From Pelistega suis (GTDB taxonomy: Bacteria; Pseudomonadota; Gammaproteobacteria; Burkholderiales; Burkholderiaceae_B): a DNA stretch of 64,000 nucleotides. This document shows positions 36,819 through 45,744 of the stretch, one piece after another. The DNA is taken from the NCBI RefSeq assembly GCF_013133795.1, contig NZ_JABGBN010000003.1, positions 124,001 to 188,000 of the forward strand, read 5' to 3'. Position 1 is the stretch's first letter. Every line of letters begins with the position of its first letter. The position numbers were made by a program, and so were the translations under genes. The notes under the pieces were generated by a model. The model ran no database searches. It was not told where the DNA came from and was given only the letters and a program-made list of their open reading frames with translations.

Positions 36819-37156
36819 TTCATATATTTGGATTAAAAAATTGCAGTACTTGCGTTAAGGCACAGAAAATGCTGACGGCGCAAGGACTTGCATTTCAGTT
36901 TCAAGATATTCGTCAAGTACCACCAACCACAGAGCAGCTTAAAAACTGGTCTGCTCAGCTTGGTTGGGATAGTTTAATCAACAAAAAGTCACAAACTTGG
37001 CGTGGATTAACTGATCAACAAAAGCAATTGAGTAATGAAGCAGATTTAATTGCTTTGGTGCAAGAACAACCCTCATTGATGAAGCGTCCATTGCTGGTTC
37101 AGGGTGATAGACTTATTTTAGGGTTGGATGAAAAAGCTTATCAACAATTGGCGTAA
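36815..37156 (+). CDS. ArsC/Spx-family protein (YffB-like)
   Basis: A 113-residue thioredoxin-fold protein. MIHIFGLKNCSTCVKAQKML carries a CxxC-like CSTC at residues 10-13, followed by FQDIRQVPPTTEQLKNW and LMKRPLLVQGDRLILGLDE, the ArsC/Spx pattern with the cis-Pro region KRPLL. The YffB branch has been linked to glutathione-dependent thiol reduction; arsenate reduction is not supported because no ars genes are near. It is coupled to potI by ATGA, and rpiA follows after 21 bases. Confidence 0.87.
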   Translation: MIHIFGLKNCSTCVKAQKMLTAQGLAFQFQDIRQVPPTTEQLKNWSAQLGWDSLINKKSQTWRGLTDQQKQLSNEADLIALVQEQPSLMKRPLLVQGDRLILGLDEKAYQQLA

Positions 37157-37177
37157 TACAGATAGAGAGTTTTTACG

Positions 37178-37855
37178 ATGACATTTTCTCAGCAAGAGCT
37201 TAAAGAACAAGTGGCAAAAGCTGCAGTAGACTATATTTTGCCTTTATTGACACCAGGAAGTGTTGTAGGGGTAGGAACTGGTTCGACAGCGGATTTATTT
37301 ATCGATCAGTTGGCTAAACATAAAGATGCCTTTCGTGCTGCTGTAGCGAGTTCTGAGCGTAGTGCTAAGCGCTTGACTAATCATGGTATTGCCGTTTTGG
37401 ATCTGAATGAAGTCCAAACCATGCCCGTTTATGTGGATGGGGCTGATGAGATTAATGCCTTACTACAAATGATTAAAGGTGGTGGTGGCGCATTAACACG
37501 AGAAAAAATCGTAGCATCAGTGGCTGAGCGTTTTGTATGTATTGCCGATGAAAGTAAAGTCGTTGCCGAGTTGGGGGCATTCAAGTTGCCAATTGAAGTA
37601 TTACCGATGGCATTGCAAAGTGTCTCTCGTCAAGTAGCTAAATTAGGGGGGCAAGCACAACTTCGACAAGGGTTCACAACGGATAATGGTAATCCTATTC
37701 TCGATGTGGCGGGTTTTAGTGTCGCTGATGCGCGTTCACTAGAGTGCCAGATTAATGATATTCCGGGGGTGGTGTGTTGTGGATTCTTTGCAAAATCTCC
37801 TGCAACAGTCGCATTGATTGCGACACAAGAGGGCGTTAAGACATTAACGGTCTAA
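37178..37855 (+). CDS. rpiA: Ribose-5-phosphate isomerase A
   Basis: A 225-residue enzyme of the pentose phosphate pathway converting ribose 5-phosphate and ribulose 5-phosphate. Motifs: [24 protein letters not shown] with the catalytic acid, and [17 protein letters not shown], followed by [11 protein letters not shown]. Length is usual. It may be co-transcribed with the ArsC-like gene and ends at a strong terminator. Confidence 0.97.
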   Translation: MTFSQQELKEQVAKAAVDYILPLLTPGSVVGVGTGSTADLFIDQLAKHKDAFRAAVASSERSAKRLTNHGIAVLDLNEVQTMPVYVDGADEINALLQMIKGGGGALTREKIVASVAERFVCIADESKVVAELGAFKLPIEVLPMALQSVSRQVAKLGGQAQLRQGFTTDNGNPILDVAGFSVADARSLECQINDIPGVVCCGFFAKSPATVALIATQEGVKTLTV

Positions 37856-37881
37856 ACGTTAATTGTCATATATTCGTCATA

Positions 37882-37911
37882 AATGCCCTCTATAATGAGG
37901 GCATTATTTTT
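37882..37911 (+). terminator. Rho-independent terminator after rpiA
   Basis: AATGCCCTC (37882-37890), loop TATAAT, GAGGGCATT (37897-37905), then ATTTTTT. phoU begins 12 bases after, so phoU depends on read-through or an unseen promoter. Confidence 0.85.
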
Positions 37912-37923
37912 TATAGGTGCGAT

Positions 37924-38628
37924 ATGACTGAACATACAAGTAAGCGCTACGAGAGTGAGTTAGAGACTATTCGATCGACGTTTTTAAGAATGGGCGGACT
38001 GGTTGAGTCCATGATTCAAGATTCATTAACGGCGGTGGAAACAGGCTCTGTAGAGTGTATTACGCAAGTATTAGAAAATGAAAAAATCGTTAATTCTATC
38101 GAAGTAGAATTGGATCATAAAATTGCCGAAGCGATTGCCAGAAACCAGCCAACAGCCATTGATTTACGACTATTAATCTCTGCCCTCAAGATGATTACAG
38201 ATATGGAACGTTCTGCGGATGAGGCAGAAAAAGTCGTAAAAATGGCACGTCGTTTGCATGAAAATAATCCTCGCTACGAGCCTTTAGTTGAGATTCGTCA
38301 TATTTCTACCTTGGTATCATCAATGTTAAATAAATTTTTGGATGCTTTTGCTCGCAATGATGCCGTGGTTGCTGCTGAGGTAGTAAGAGCAGATAAGCAA
38401 GTGGACAAAGAGTGGAAGTCATTATTACGCACTTTAAGTAGCTATATGATTGAGGATCCTCGCAAGACATCGGAAGCGATTGATTTGATTTTTATCGCAC
38501 GTGCTTTAGAGCGAATCGGTGATCATGCTAAAAATATGGCAGAACGCGTTATTTATCTTGTACAAGGTGAAGATGTACGCCATAAAGGTGTAAAAAACGC
38601 AGAGAAAGTCGCTAGAGGTGAGGAATAA
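37924..38628 (+). CDS. phoU: Phosphate-specific transport regulator PhoU
   Basis: A 234-residue all-helical protein with two PhoU repeats (about 20-105 and 120-215), each with an acidic metal-binding signature: SALKMITDMERSADEAEKV and DLIFIARALERIGDHAKNMAERV. PhoU links the Pst transporter to PhoR/PhoB and polyphosphate control. No pst or phoBR genes are in the window, so it stands alone here. AGGTGC precedes the ATG. Confidence 0.95.
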   Translation: MTEHTSKRYESELETIRSTFLRMGGLVESMIQDSLTAVETGSVECITQVLENEKIVNSIEVELDHKIAEAIARNQPTAIDLRLLISALKMITDMERSADEAEKVVKMARRLHENNPRYEPLVEIRHISTLVSSMLNKFLDAFARNDAVVAAEVVRADKQVDKEWKSLLRTLSSYMIEDPRKTSEAIDLIFIARALERIGDHAKNMAERVIYLVQGEDVRHKGVKNAEKVARGEE

Positions 38629-38653
38629 ACCCCTTAAGGTGCTTTAAAAAGAA

Positions 38654-38700
38654 GTGAGTTGTCTAGTAGAATATATAATGACAATTGTAGACAATCTCAC
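38654..38700. promoter_or_regulatory. Inverted repeat around a -10-like box upstream of the LacI gene
   Basis: GTGAGTTGTCTA (38654-38665) faces TAGACAATCTCAC (38688-38700), complementary except for one bulged base. TATAAT lies between (38674-38679), along with ACAATTGT (38681-38688). It may be a binding site for autoregulation or a leader hairpin. No good -35 found. Confidence 0.35.
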
Positions 38701-38717
38701 TTACTTAAAAAATAGAT

Positions 38718-39746
38718 ATGCCTTCTTCTAAAGATGTTGCTAAAAAAGCGGGGGTTTCCCAAACAACGGTTTCAAGAGTTCTGAATAATCCATTGACTGT
38801 CTCTGAAAAAACTAGAGCAAAAGTCATGGAAGCAATTGATGCATTGGGTTATATTCCTGATGCTAATGCTCGTAGTCTAGTTAGTCAAAAGACACATACT
38901 ATTTCTTTAATTTCTGGACCTTTACACAATCCTTTTTTTGTGGATTCAACCTCGGAAATTATTCGCTATGCGAATCAGTTGGGTTATAAGGTCAATGTGC
39001 ATTTTTCTGATGGTGAAATTGATTCTGTCTATGATATGGTATTGAGTCATAAGACAGACGGATTAATCATGTCTTGTGTCTTATTTAATGACCCTATCGT
39101 CTATCGTTTCCAAAAGTTAAATTTACCTTTTATTTGTTTTAATCGCCGTCATGAGTCGGTAGGTAACTATGTAGAAATGGATAATATGGATGCTGGACGT
39201 TTAGCGGTCAGACATTTATTATCACTGGGTCATCGAGATATTCTTTGGATTGGTGGCAGCATGTTAATGAGTACATTTCGTCATCGATATTTGGGATTTA
39301 AAGAAGAGTGTGATAGGGTGGGTGGCTTGCCTGCTTATCAGGGGCTGCGGATTAAGACGGTAAATTACAAAGAAACGGATTATCCTGATTTAGCGATGAT
39401 GATGCATAGTTTGATTAATAATCAAGCTATGCCGACGGCGATTTGTGCAGCAACGGATGCATTGGCGATTGAAGTCATGAACACCTTAATTTCCCTAGGC
39501 TATTCTGTCCCTGATGATGTAAGTGTTATCGGTATTGATAATGTACGTAATAGTGCGACACCCTTAGTTCAACTCACCACTATTGGTATTTCGGATCAAA
39601 GTCAGTTGGGTGAAATTGCTATCCGTATGTTGATTCAAAAAATTGAGTCAAAAGATAATGCAGAAGCACAGACTAGGAATATCAGAATTACAAAGTCAGT
39701 TTCTTTATTTGAAAGAAAAACGACAAAAGCTTTGGCTATTTTGTAA
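38718..39746 (+). CDS. LacI-family transcriptional regulator
   Basis: A 342-residue repressor-type protein. The LacI helix-turn-helix and hinge are at the N-terminus (SSKDVAKKAGVSQTTVSRVLNNPLTVSEKTRAKVMEAIDALGYIPDANARSL), followed by a periplasmic-binding-like effector domain (about 62-330, ISLISGPLHNPFF, GLIMSCVLFND, ICAATDALAIEVMNTL, VIGIDN). It directly precedes the permease-dehydrogenase operon, whose promoter carries two LacI-type palindromes, so local repression is likely. The inducer is unknown. Confidence 0.93.
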   Translation: MPSSKDVAKKAGVSQTTVSRVLNNPLTVSEKTRAKVMEAIDALGYIPDANARSLVSQKTHTISLISGPLHNPFFVDSTSEIIRYANQLGYKVNVHFSDGEIDSVYDMVLSHKTDGLIMSCVLFNDPIVYRFQKLNLPFICFNRRHESVGNYVEMDNMDAGRLAVRHLLSLGHRDILWIGGSMLMSTFRHRYLGFKEECDRVGGLPAYQGLRIKTVNYKETDYPDLAMMMHSLINNQAMPTAICAATDALAIEVMNTLISLGYSVPDDVSVIGIDNVRNSATPLVQLTTIGISDQSQLGEIAIRMLIQKIESKDNAEAQTRNIRITKSVSLFERKTTKALAIL

Positions 39747-39753
39747 AAAAATA

Positions 39754-39782
39754 TTGCAAACAGGGTAACTCTTCTCTAAAAT
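39754..39782 (+). promoter_or_regulatory. Promoter of the permease-dehydrogenase operon
   Basis: TTGCAA (39754-39759), 17 bases, TAAAAT (39777-39782): a near-consensus -10. Its last base is the first base of the left palindromic operator. Confidence 0.6.
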
Positions 39783-39815
39783 GAATACGTAAACATTTTA
39801 TTGGTTACGTATTCA
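39782..39815. promoter_or_regulatory. Tandem LacI-type operators
   Basis: TGAATACGTAAACA (39782-39795) and TGGTTACGTATTCA (39802-39815) both fit the palindrome TGNNTACGTANNCA with central CG, as LacI-family sites do. Their centres are 20 bp apart, two helical turns. The pair also makes a larger 14-bp inverted repeat (39779-39792 with 39805-39818) that could serve as the regulator gene's terminator. Confidence 0.6.
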
Positions 39816-39848
39816 TTTAATAAACACAAAATTCTCAGGAGAAAATAA

Positions 39849-41252
39849 ATGGGAATCGCTTTATGGAAAAATAGAAAAGAAGGTGAGGAGGCGCCATATA
39901 TTCCATGTGGTCCTTTTAAGATTCGTTTGCCTTTTATTCATTATCGTTTTGAATGGCCAGACTATTTCCAAGGTTTACTGATGTGTGCAGTGGATTTAGC
40001 CGCTATCCCATTACTTACTACGTTGTTAGGAATGCCTTTTGAGGTAGCTTTAGCTATTGTTATTCTCAATGGTCTTTTCTATTTGACACACCATTTGTTG
40101 GGTGACCCTTGTGTCCCTGGATGGATTACACCTGCTATTCCCTTAATTATGGCGTATTGTCAGCAATTTCCAGAGGGACCTGAGCGCATTCACTCATTGA
40201 TTGCCTTTCAGATGACATTGGGGATATTGTCTATTTTCCTCGGCGTTACAGGTTTAGCAGGGAAAATTGTTCGATTAATTCCTGCTGCAATTAAGTCAGG
40301 TATCATTATCGGCGCTGGGTTAGCCGCGATTATTTCTATTTTCCAAGTAGGCGGTCGTTTTGAATCATTCCCTTGGTCAATTAGTATTGCCGTAGGTATT
40401 GCATTTTATTTACTATACTCAGCACATTTCGCACAATTACAAGCGCGTTTCCCAGCTTTTGCAGTATTAGGTAAATTAGGTATTTTTCCAATTATCATCT
40501 TAGCGGTTGTTGTGGCACCTATCTTTGGTGAAGCACCATGGCCTAGCATTGAGTGGGGATTCTCTTCGCCTGATTTTACGCGTCTATGGAATGAATATAC
40601 CGTATTTGGTATCGGTTTCCCTCCAGTTGAGATGTATTTAACAGCGATTCCAACGGTACTAGCGACATATATTGTTCTTTTTGGTGATATCTTACAAAAT
40701 CGTGCCTTGATTACTGACGGTCAAAAATATCGTCCAGATGAAAAAGTGAAATATAAATCAACACGTGCACATTTGATTTTTGGTGGACGTAATGCTGCGA
40801 TGAGTATTCTTGGTCCTGATGTCACGATGTGTGGTCCGATTTGGTCTGCCATGCAAGTAGTGACCATTGAGCGTTGGAAAAAAGGTCGTAAAGCGATGGA
40901 CTCTTTCTTTGGTGGTATAGGTTCATTCCGCTGGGGTACAAATACAGGTCTATTATTGATGCCTATTGTGAGTTTAGTTCAACCAATTTTGGGTATTGCG
41001 CTGGCGTTGACCTTACTTATCCAAGGCTATGTCAATATGAAAATTGGTGTATTAGAAGCACGTAGTGGTAAAGACTTAGGTATTGCGGGTATTGTTGCGG
41101 CTATTTTAAGTATTAAAGGTGCGGCATGGGCATTTGCCGCCGGTATCTTACTGTGTTTTTTAATTTATGGTAAGAAGTTCTTTGAAGGTGAGGTTGATTA
41201 TACCTTTACCAAAGATCATGACCGTCAATTGGAGACTGAAGCAGATGATTAA
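39849..41252 (+). CDS. Polytopic membrane permease, family not firmly identified
   Basis: A 467-residue membrane protein with about 10-12 hydrophobic segments, first near residue 40 (FQGLLMCAVDLAAIPLLTTLLGM). A LLGDPCVPGWITPAIPLIMAY segment and the later LFGDILQNRALITD and FGGRNAAMSILGPDVTMCGP segments resemble the core of nucleobase/sulfate-type (NCS2/SulP-fold) carriers, but I cannot assign the family with certainty. A soluble N-terminal tail of about 35 residues precedes the first helix. It is the first gene of an operon: the Fe-ADH start overlaps its stop by eight bases. It likely imports the substrate of the two dehydrogenases. Confidence 0.75.
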   Translation: MGIALWKNRKEGEEAPYIPCGPFKIRLPFIHYRFEWPDYFQGLLMCAVDLAAIPLLTTLLGMPFEVALAIVILNGLFYLTHHLLGDPCVPGWITPAIPLIMAYCQQFPEGPERIHSLIAFQMTLGILSIFLGVTGLAGKIVRLIPAAIKSGIIIGAGLAAIISIFQVGGRFESFPWSISIAVGIAFYLLYSAHFAQLQARFPAFAVLGKLGIFPIIILAVVVAPIFGEAPWPSIEWGFSSPDFTRLWNEYTVFGIGFPPVEMYLTAIPTVLATYIVLFGDILQNRALITDGQKYRPDEKVKYKSTRAHLIFGGRNAAMSILGPDVTMCGPIWSAMQVVTIERWKKGRKAMDSFFGGIGSFRWGTNTGLLLMPIVSLVQPILGIALALTLLIQGYVNMKIGVLEARSGKDLGIAGIVAAILSIKGAAWAFAAGILLCFLIYGKKFFEGEVDYTFTKDHDRQLETEADD

Positions 41253-42414
41253 AACAAGTTTTGTTACGCGTAACTTTAATGGATGGGGTTGTTTGAGTGT
41301 TTTGCCCGAAGAAGTCAAACGCTTAAAAGCCAACAATGCACTGATTATTACGGATCCTTTTTTAGCTCAAAACGGTTTAGCGGCTCAGCTGGCGAAGATG
41401 CTAGAAGAAGTGGGTATTAAGACCATTATTAATAGCGATGTGGTTCCTGAACCTCCTTTAGCTGTAGGTGAGCAATTAGTGAGTTTCTCTCGCCAACAAG
41501 CGGTGGATTTAGTGATTGGACTGGGGGGCGGTAGTGCGATTGACTTAGCGAAATTAGTGGCTGCTCTTGCGACTCAAGAAGGGGAGGTAAAGGATTATCT
41601 TAATCTTACTGGTACACGCGCTTTGGAAAAAGCCAGTTTGCCTAAGATTATGATTCCGACAACATCAGGTACAGGTTCGGAAGTGACTAATATTTCTGTA
41701 CTCTCGTTAGAAAATAGTAAAGATGTTGTCGTTCACGATAATCTATTAGCCGAAGTGGTCATTGTTGATCCAGAGTTAACGGTATCTGTGCCTCCGAGAG
41801 TGACCGCTGCCACAGGGATTGATGCCTTAACACATGCCATTGAGTCTTATGTGTCTGTGAATGCGACACCCATTAGTGAAGCTTTGTCCTTACAGTCTAT
41901 TCGTCTGATTGCCCGTTCTATCGTGACAGCGGTTGAAGATGGTCAGAATAAACAAGCTCGTACAGATATGAGTTATGGAAGTTATTTAGCAGGGTTGGCC
42001 TTCTTTAATGCAGGTTGTGCGGCGGTACATGCCTTAGCTTATCCTTTAGGTGGGCAATTTCATATCGCCCATGGGGAATCCAATGCCGTCCTATTGCCTT
42101 ATGTGATGGGTTATATTCGTTCTTCATGCGAGAAGAAGCTGAAGGATATTTATGAGGCGATGGGGTATAGTGCATCACAGCTTTCACAAGAAGAAGCCTC
42201 AGTCGAGTGTATTAAAGCGTTGCAACGTTTGGTCAAACAAGTGGGTATTCCAGCCACATTACAAAATTTTGATATTCCTGAGACTGCTCTAGGCGATTTA
42301 ACGCGTGCGGCAATGTTGCAAACGCGTTTATTGCAACGTAGTCCAATGAAATTAAATGAAGTGGATGTGGGCAAAATTTACGAAGCGTGTTATCACGGTA
42401 AAACGTTTTGTTAA
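41245..42414 (+). CDS. Iron-containing alcohol dehydrogenase
   Basis: A 389-residue group III alcohol dehydrogenase from ATG 41245 (overlapping the permease stop); an upstream GTG in the permease gene is rejected. The NAD-binding motif is LVIGLGGGSAIDLAKLVA, followed by PTTSGTGSEVT. The metal site lies in ATGIDALTHAIESYVS and HALAYPLGGQFHIAHGESNAVLLP, with Asp and three His in the usual order. The group includes 4-hydroxybutyrate dehydrogenase, lactaldehyde reductase and 1,3-propanediol dehydrogenase; a semialdehyde dehydrogenase next door favours an omega-hydroxy acid substrate. Confidence 0.93.
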   Translation: MIKTSFVTRNFNGWGCLSVLPEEVKRLKANNALIITDPFLAQNGLAAQLAKMLEEVGIKTIINSDVVPEPPLAVGEQLVSFSRQQAVDLVIGLGGGSAIDLAKLVAALATQEGEVKDYLNLTGTRALEKASLPKIMIPTTSGTGSEVTNISVLSLENSKDVVVHDNLLAEVVIVDPELTVSVPPRVTAATGIDALTHAIESYVSVNATPISEALSLQSIRLIARSIVTAVEDGQNKQARTDMSYGSYLAGLAFFNAGCAAVHALAYPLGGQFHIAHGESNAVLLPYVMGYIRSSCEKKLKDIYEAMGYSASQLSQEEASVECIKALQRLVKQVGIPATLQNFDIPETALGDLTRAAMLQTRLLQRSPMKLNEVDVGKIYEACYHGKTFC

Positions 42415-42423
42415 TACAATGTT

Positions 42424-42474
42424 TATCAGGGAGGTGAGATGTCTTACATCCCTGATATTGGATAAGGAGCAATA
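42424..42474 (+). other. Intercistronic hairpin holding an eight-codon ORF with a strong ribosome-binding site
   Basis: TATCAGGGA and TCCCTGATA (both within 42424-42457) can pair. Inside, GGGAGGTG precedes ATG at 42439, opening MSYIPDIG and a TAA at 42463-42465, followed by GGAGC, the ribosome-binding site of the aldehyde dehydrogenase gene. It could couple or stage translation between the two dehydrogenases. Confidence 0.4.
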
Positions 42475-43917
42475 ATGTCGTTAAATCCATTACTTTTTAA
42501 AACTCAGGCTTATATTGATGGAAAATGGGTGAATGCCGACAAGGGCGGCGTCATTGAAGTGACTAACCCAGCCACCGGTGAGGTGATTGGTAGCATTCCT
42601 AATATGGGTAAAGCAGAGGCAGAGCGTGCAGTACTAGCTGCTGAGGCGGCTCTAGCCGTGTGGCAACAAAAGAGTGCCAAAGAGCGTGCCAATATTTTAC
42701 GTAAATGGTTCAACTTGATGATGCAACACCAAGAAGATTTGGCGTATATTTTGACCATTGAGCAAGGTAAGCCCTTAGCAGAGGCTAAAGGTGAAATTGC
42801 TTATGGAGCCTCTTATATTGAATGGTTTGCAGAAGAGGCAAAGCGTATTTATGGTGATACGATTCCTGGGCCTTCTGCAGATCGTCGAATTGTCGTGCTC
42901 AAACAGCCAATCGGGGTTTGTGCAGCGATTACTCCATGGAATTTCCCTAATGCGATGATTACACGTAAAGCAGCGCCAGCATTGGCAGCGGGTTGTACGT
43001 TTGTGATTCGTCCAGCATCTCAAACACCTTTTTCAGCCTTAGCGATGGCGGTATTAGCTGAGGAAGCAGGTATTCCTGCTGGTGTATTTAATGTGATTAC
43101 GGGTGATGCAGAAGATATCGGTCATGTTCTGACCGAAAGCCCGATTGTACGTAAATTTAGTTTTACGGGTTCAACACCGGTAGGTCGTCGATTAATGCAG
43201 CAATGCGCTTCAACGATTAAGAAAGTTTCTTTAGAGTTGGGTGGAAATGCACCATTTATCGTATTTGATGATGCGGATGTGGATGCGGCTGTACAAGGCG
43301 CGGTTGCAGCGAAATTCCGTAATGCAGGGCAAACATGTGTGTGTGCGAATCGTATTTATGCTCAAGCAGGTATTTACGAAGAGTTTACTCAAAAATTGGC
43401 GGCTGCTGTTCAGAAATTAAACGTCGGCGACGGTACAAAAGCTGGGGTAGAAATCGGTCCTATGATTGAACCTAAAGCCATTAAAAATACCGTGAGTTTG
43501 CTGGAAGATGCAAAAGCCAAAGGCGGTGAGGTGTTATGCGGTGGAGAGCATAAGGATTTATTCTTTATGCCAACGGTGATTAAAAATGCCAATACCGATA
43601 TGCGTGTCTTTAGCGAAGAAATTTTCGGTCCTATTGCACCGGTCTTTAAGTTTGACACAGAGGATGAGGTCATTCGTTTGGCAAATGATACAGAATATGG
43701 CTTAGCGTCTTATTTTTATAGCGAGAATATGAGTCGTGTCATTCGTGTGTATGAGAAACTTGACTATGGTATGGTCGGTGTCAATACAGGAATAATTTCT
43801 AATGAGGCAGCACCGTTTGGTGGTGTTAAACAATCGGGTTTAGGGCGTGAAGGTTCTAAATACGGTATTGAGGATTATGTAGAAATTAAATATGTTGCGA
43901 TTGCCGTGAAGAGCTAG
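42475..43917 (+). CDS. NAD(P)-dependent succinate-semialdehyde-type dehydrogenase
   Basis: A 480-residue aldehyde dehydrogenase similar to GabD. The NAD motif [14 protein letters not shown], catalytic Glu in [22 protein letters not shown] and catalytic Cys in [17 protein letters not shown] are intact. The [35 protein letters not shown] segment and C-terminal [42 protein letters not shown] are GabD-like. It would oxidise the semialdehyde made by the Fe-ADH, feeding succinate or glutarate. A strong terminator follows. Confidence 0.92.
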   Translation: MSLNPLLFKTQAYIDGKWVNADKGGVIEVTNPATGEVIGSIPNMGKAEAERAVLAAEAALAVWQQKSAKERANILRKWFNLMMQHQEDLAYILTIEQGKPLAEAKGEIAYGASYIEWFAEEAKRIYGDTIPGPSADRRIVVLKQPIGVCAAITPWNFPNAMITRKAAPALAAGCTFVIRPASQTPFSALAMAVLAEEAGIPAGVFNVITGDAEDIGHVLTESPIVRKFSFTGSTPVGRRLMQQCASTIKKVSLELGGNAPFIVFDDADVDAAVQGAVAAKFRNAGQTCVCANRIYAQAGIYEEFTQKLAAAVQKLNVGDGTKAGVEIGPMIEPKAIKNTVSLLEDAKAKGGEVLCGGEHKDLFFMPTVIKNANTDMRVFSEEIFGPIAPVFKFDTEDEVIRLANDTEYGLASYFYSENMSRVIRVYEKLDYGMVGVNTGIISNEAAPFGGVKQSGLGREGSKYGIEDYVEIKYVAIAVKS

Positions 43918-43944
43918 GTTTTTGTGCATAGTGACTCAATAAAC

Positions 43945-43984
43945 AAATGCTCCCATAGAGGAATTCTTTATGGGAGCATTTTTT
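43945..43984. terminator. Bidirectional terminator after the aldehyde dehydrogenase
   Basis: A perfect 13-bp stem (43945-43957 with 43969-43981), 11-base loop and a T-run on the plus side. It separates the operon from the converging yggX. Confidence 0.88.
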
Positions 43985-43994
43985 ATTGCTGAGT

Positions 43995-44264
43995 TTATGA
44001 TTGCGGCACGTAACCTTGTGCCTCAACATTTTTATCTTCGAATAGATAACTTTCCATTTGCTGTTTGACGTATTTACGTGCACGAGCATCTGCTAGATTT
44101 AAACGGTTTTCATTGACGATACGCGTTTGTACATCCATCCAATTCATCCATGCTTCGCGAGAGATGTTCTGATAGATTTTTACACCAAGCTCACCCGGAT
44201 AAGGAGGGAAATCTAACCCTTCCGCTTCTTTTTTTAGTTTTACACATTGAACCATGCGTGCCAT
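43995..44264 (-). CDS. yggX: Fe(2+)-trafficking / oxidative-damage protection protein YggX
   Basis: An 89-residue YggX protein: [43 protein letters not shown] with the conserved Cys 7, then [30 protein letters not shown]. It is linked to Fe-S cluster protection. It lies 14 bases after argA on the same strand and probably shares its transcript. Confidence 0.95.
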   Translation of the reverse strand: MARMVQCVKLKKEAEGLDFPPYPGELGVKIYQNISREAWMNWMDVQTRIVNENRLNLADARARKYVKQQMESYLFEDKNVEAQGYVPQS

Positions 44265-44278
44265 AGATAAAATTCCTT

Positions 44279-45634
44279 TTAAAGTTTCTTGATGAAGATA
44301 AGACTATTTCTAGCTCGATTGTAATTCATTTGCTTTTCTGCGGGCAAGTCTTCAATAGTGCCTTGTACAAAACCACGTTTAATGAACCAATGTGATGTAC
44401 GAGTGGTGAGGACAAAAAGACGTTTAATGCCTAAAGAACGTGCTTTGTTTTCTGTATGACGTAATAAAATCTCACCTTCACCAGAACTTTGCCAATCAGG
44501 ATGGACAATAAGGCAAGCCATTTCTGCCATTTTTTCTTCAGGATAAGGCATTAAAGAAACGCAGCCATAAATAATTCCGTCATGTTCTAGTACCGTGAAC
44601 TTTTCGACATCACGTTCAATAATATGGCGACCACGAGGGACCAGTGTGCCATCCGCTTCAAGAGGTTCAATAAGGCTAACAATAGCACCAATATCATCGA
44701 CAGTCGCAGGGCGTAAATCATCTAAGGTGTCTTCTACTACCATGGTACCCACACCGTCGTGCGTAAAGTATTCGAGCAGAACACTACCGTCTAAGTCATG
44801 AGGAATAATATGCGCACGCTTAACACCACGACGAACCGCTTTTGACGCATGTTTAAGAAAGTTTGCAAATTCTTCATCCAGTTGGTGATCATCTGCTAAT
44901 AGACGGTCTACATCAACACGAGCGACTTCAGTGATAATATTGCCTTGTTCGTCACGAAGCAGGCTGGATTTATTAAGAAAAATTAGTTTATCTGCCTTCA
45001 GGGCAATGGCTGTACTGGTGGCTAAGTCTTCCATCGCAATATTAAACGCTTCACCGGTAGGTGAAAAGCCAATAGGCCCCATGAGTACGACAGCACCGAG
45101 AGACATTGCTTTATTAATTGTTTCAATATCAAACTTACGGACCTTGCCCGTGTGCTTATAATCAACACCGTCAATGACACCTGCTGGTTGTGCCGTTACA
45201 AAGTTACCCGAAATTACGTGAATTTGAGAGTTTGACATGGGAGTATTGGGTAGCCCTTGACTAAAGGCGGCCTCAATATCTAGACGAATTTCCCCCGCCG
45301 CCTCTTTACAGCACTCTAATGCGACGGCAGAAGTAGGCTCTACTGATAAGCCAAATTGATAATCATAGCCTTTAAGACGAAGTTGCTCATTCACTTGTGG
45401 ACGAGAACCAAAAACCAAAACCAGACGAACACCGAGTGCAGTAAGTAAGGATAAGTCTTGTACTAAAGCATTTAGTTTACCTTCTTGTACTAGATCGCCA
45501 CCAAAGCCGACAACAAAGGTTTTGCCACGCATAGTATGCACATAAGGTGCAACTTCTCGGAACCAACGAACAAATTGAGCTGGTGCAAATTCGGGGGCAT
45601 CAAGAGCAGAGAAGGTTTCAGTTTCGGTGGACAT
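44279..45634 (-). CDS. argA: N-acetylglutamate synthase (arginine biosynthesis)
   Basis: A 451-residue two-domain protein. The N-terminal amino-acid-kinase-like domain (about 15-290, [62 protein letters not shown]) binds arginine for feedback control. The C-terminal GNAT acetyltransferase domain (about 305-451, [49 protein letters not shown]) carries catalysis. It makes N-acetylglutamate from acetyl-CoA. AGGAG lies about 12 bases before the start. It is divergent from hrpA, as in other Alcaligenaceae. Confidence 0.96.
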   Translation of the reverse strand: MSTETETFSALDAPEFAPAQFVRWFREVAPYVHTMRGKTFVVGFGGDLVQEGKLNALVQDLSLLTALGVRLVLVFGSRPQVNEQLRLKGYDYQFGLSVEPTSAVALECCKEAAGEIRLDIEAAFSQGLPNTPMSNSQIHVISGNFVTAQPAGVIDGVDYKHTGKVRKFDIETINKAMSLGAVVLMGPIGFSPTGEAFNIAMEDLATSTAIALKADKLIFLNKSSLLRDEQGNIITEVARVDVDRLLADDHQLDEEFANFLKHASKAVRRGVKRAHIIPHDLDGSVLLEYFTHDGVGTMVVEDTLDDLRPATVDDIGAIVSLIEPLEADGTLVPRGRHIIERDVEKFTVLEHDGIIYGCVSLMPYPEEKMAEMACLIVHPDWQSSGEGEILLRHTENKARSLGIKRLFVLTTRTSHWFIKRGFVQGTIEDLPAEKQMNYNRARNSLIFIKKL

Positions 45635-45744
45635 GGACGTGATGAACTCCTAAAGGGTGAAAATATTAACAATGACGACGAGAAAATCGCCGTTTAGGTA
45701 TTAACAAATTATAATGTCGGATAGCTAGAAAATTAAGATATTTT

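Noticed and set aside
36815-37156. Arsenate reductase annotation
   Set aside because: The CSTC and YffB-like features do not identify arsenate reduction, and no arsenic resistance genes are nearby.
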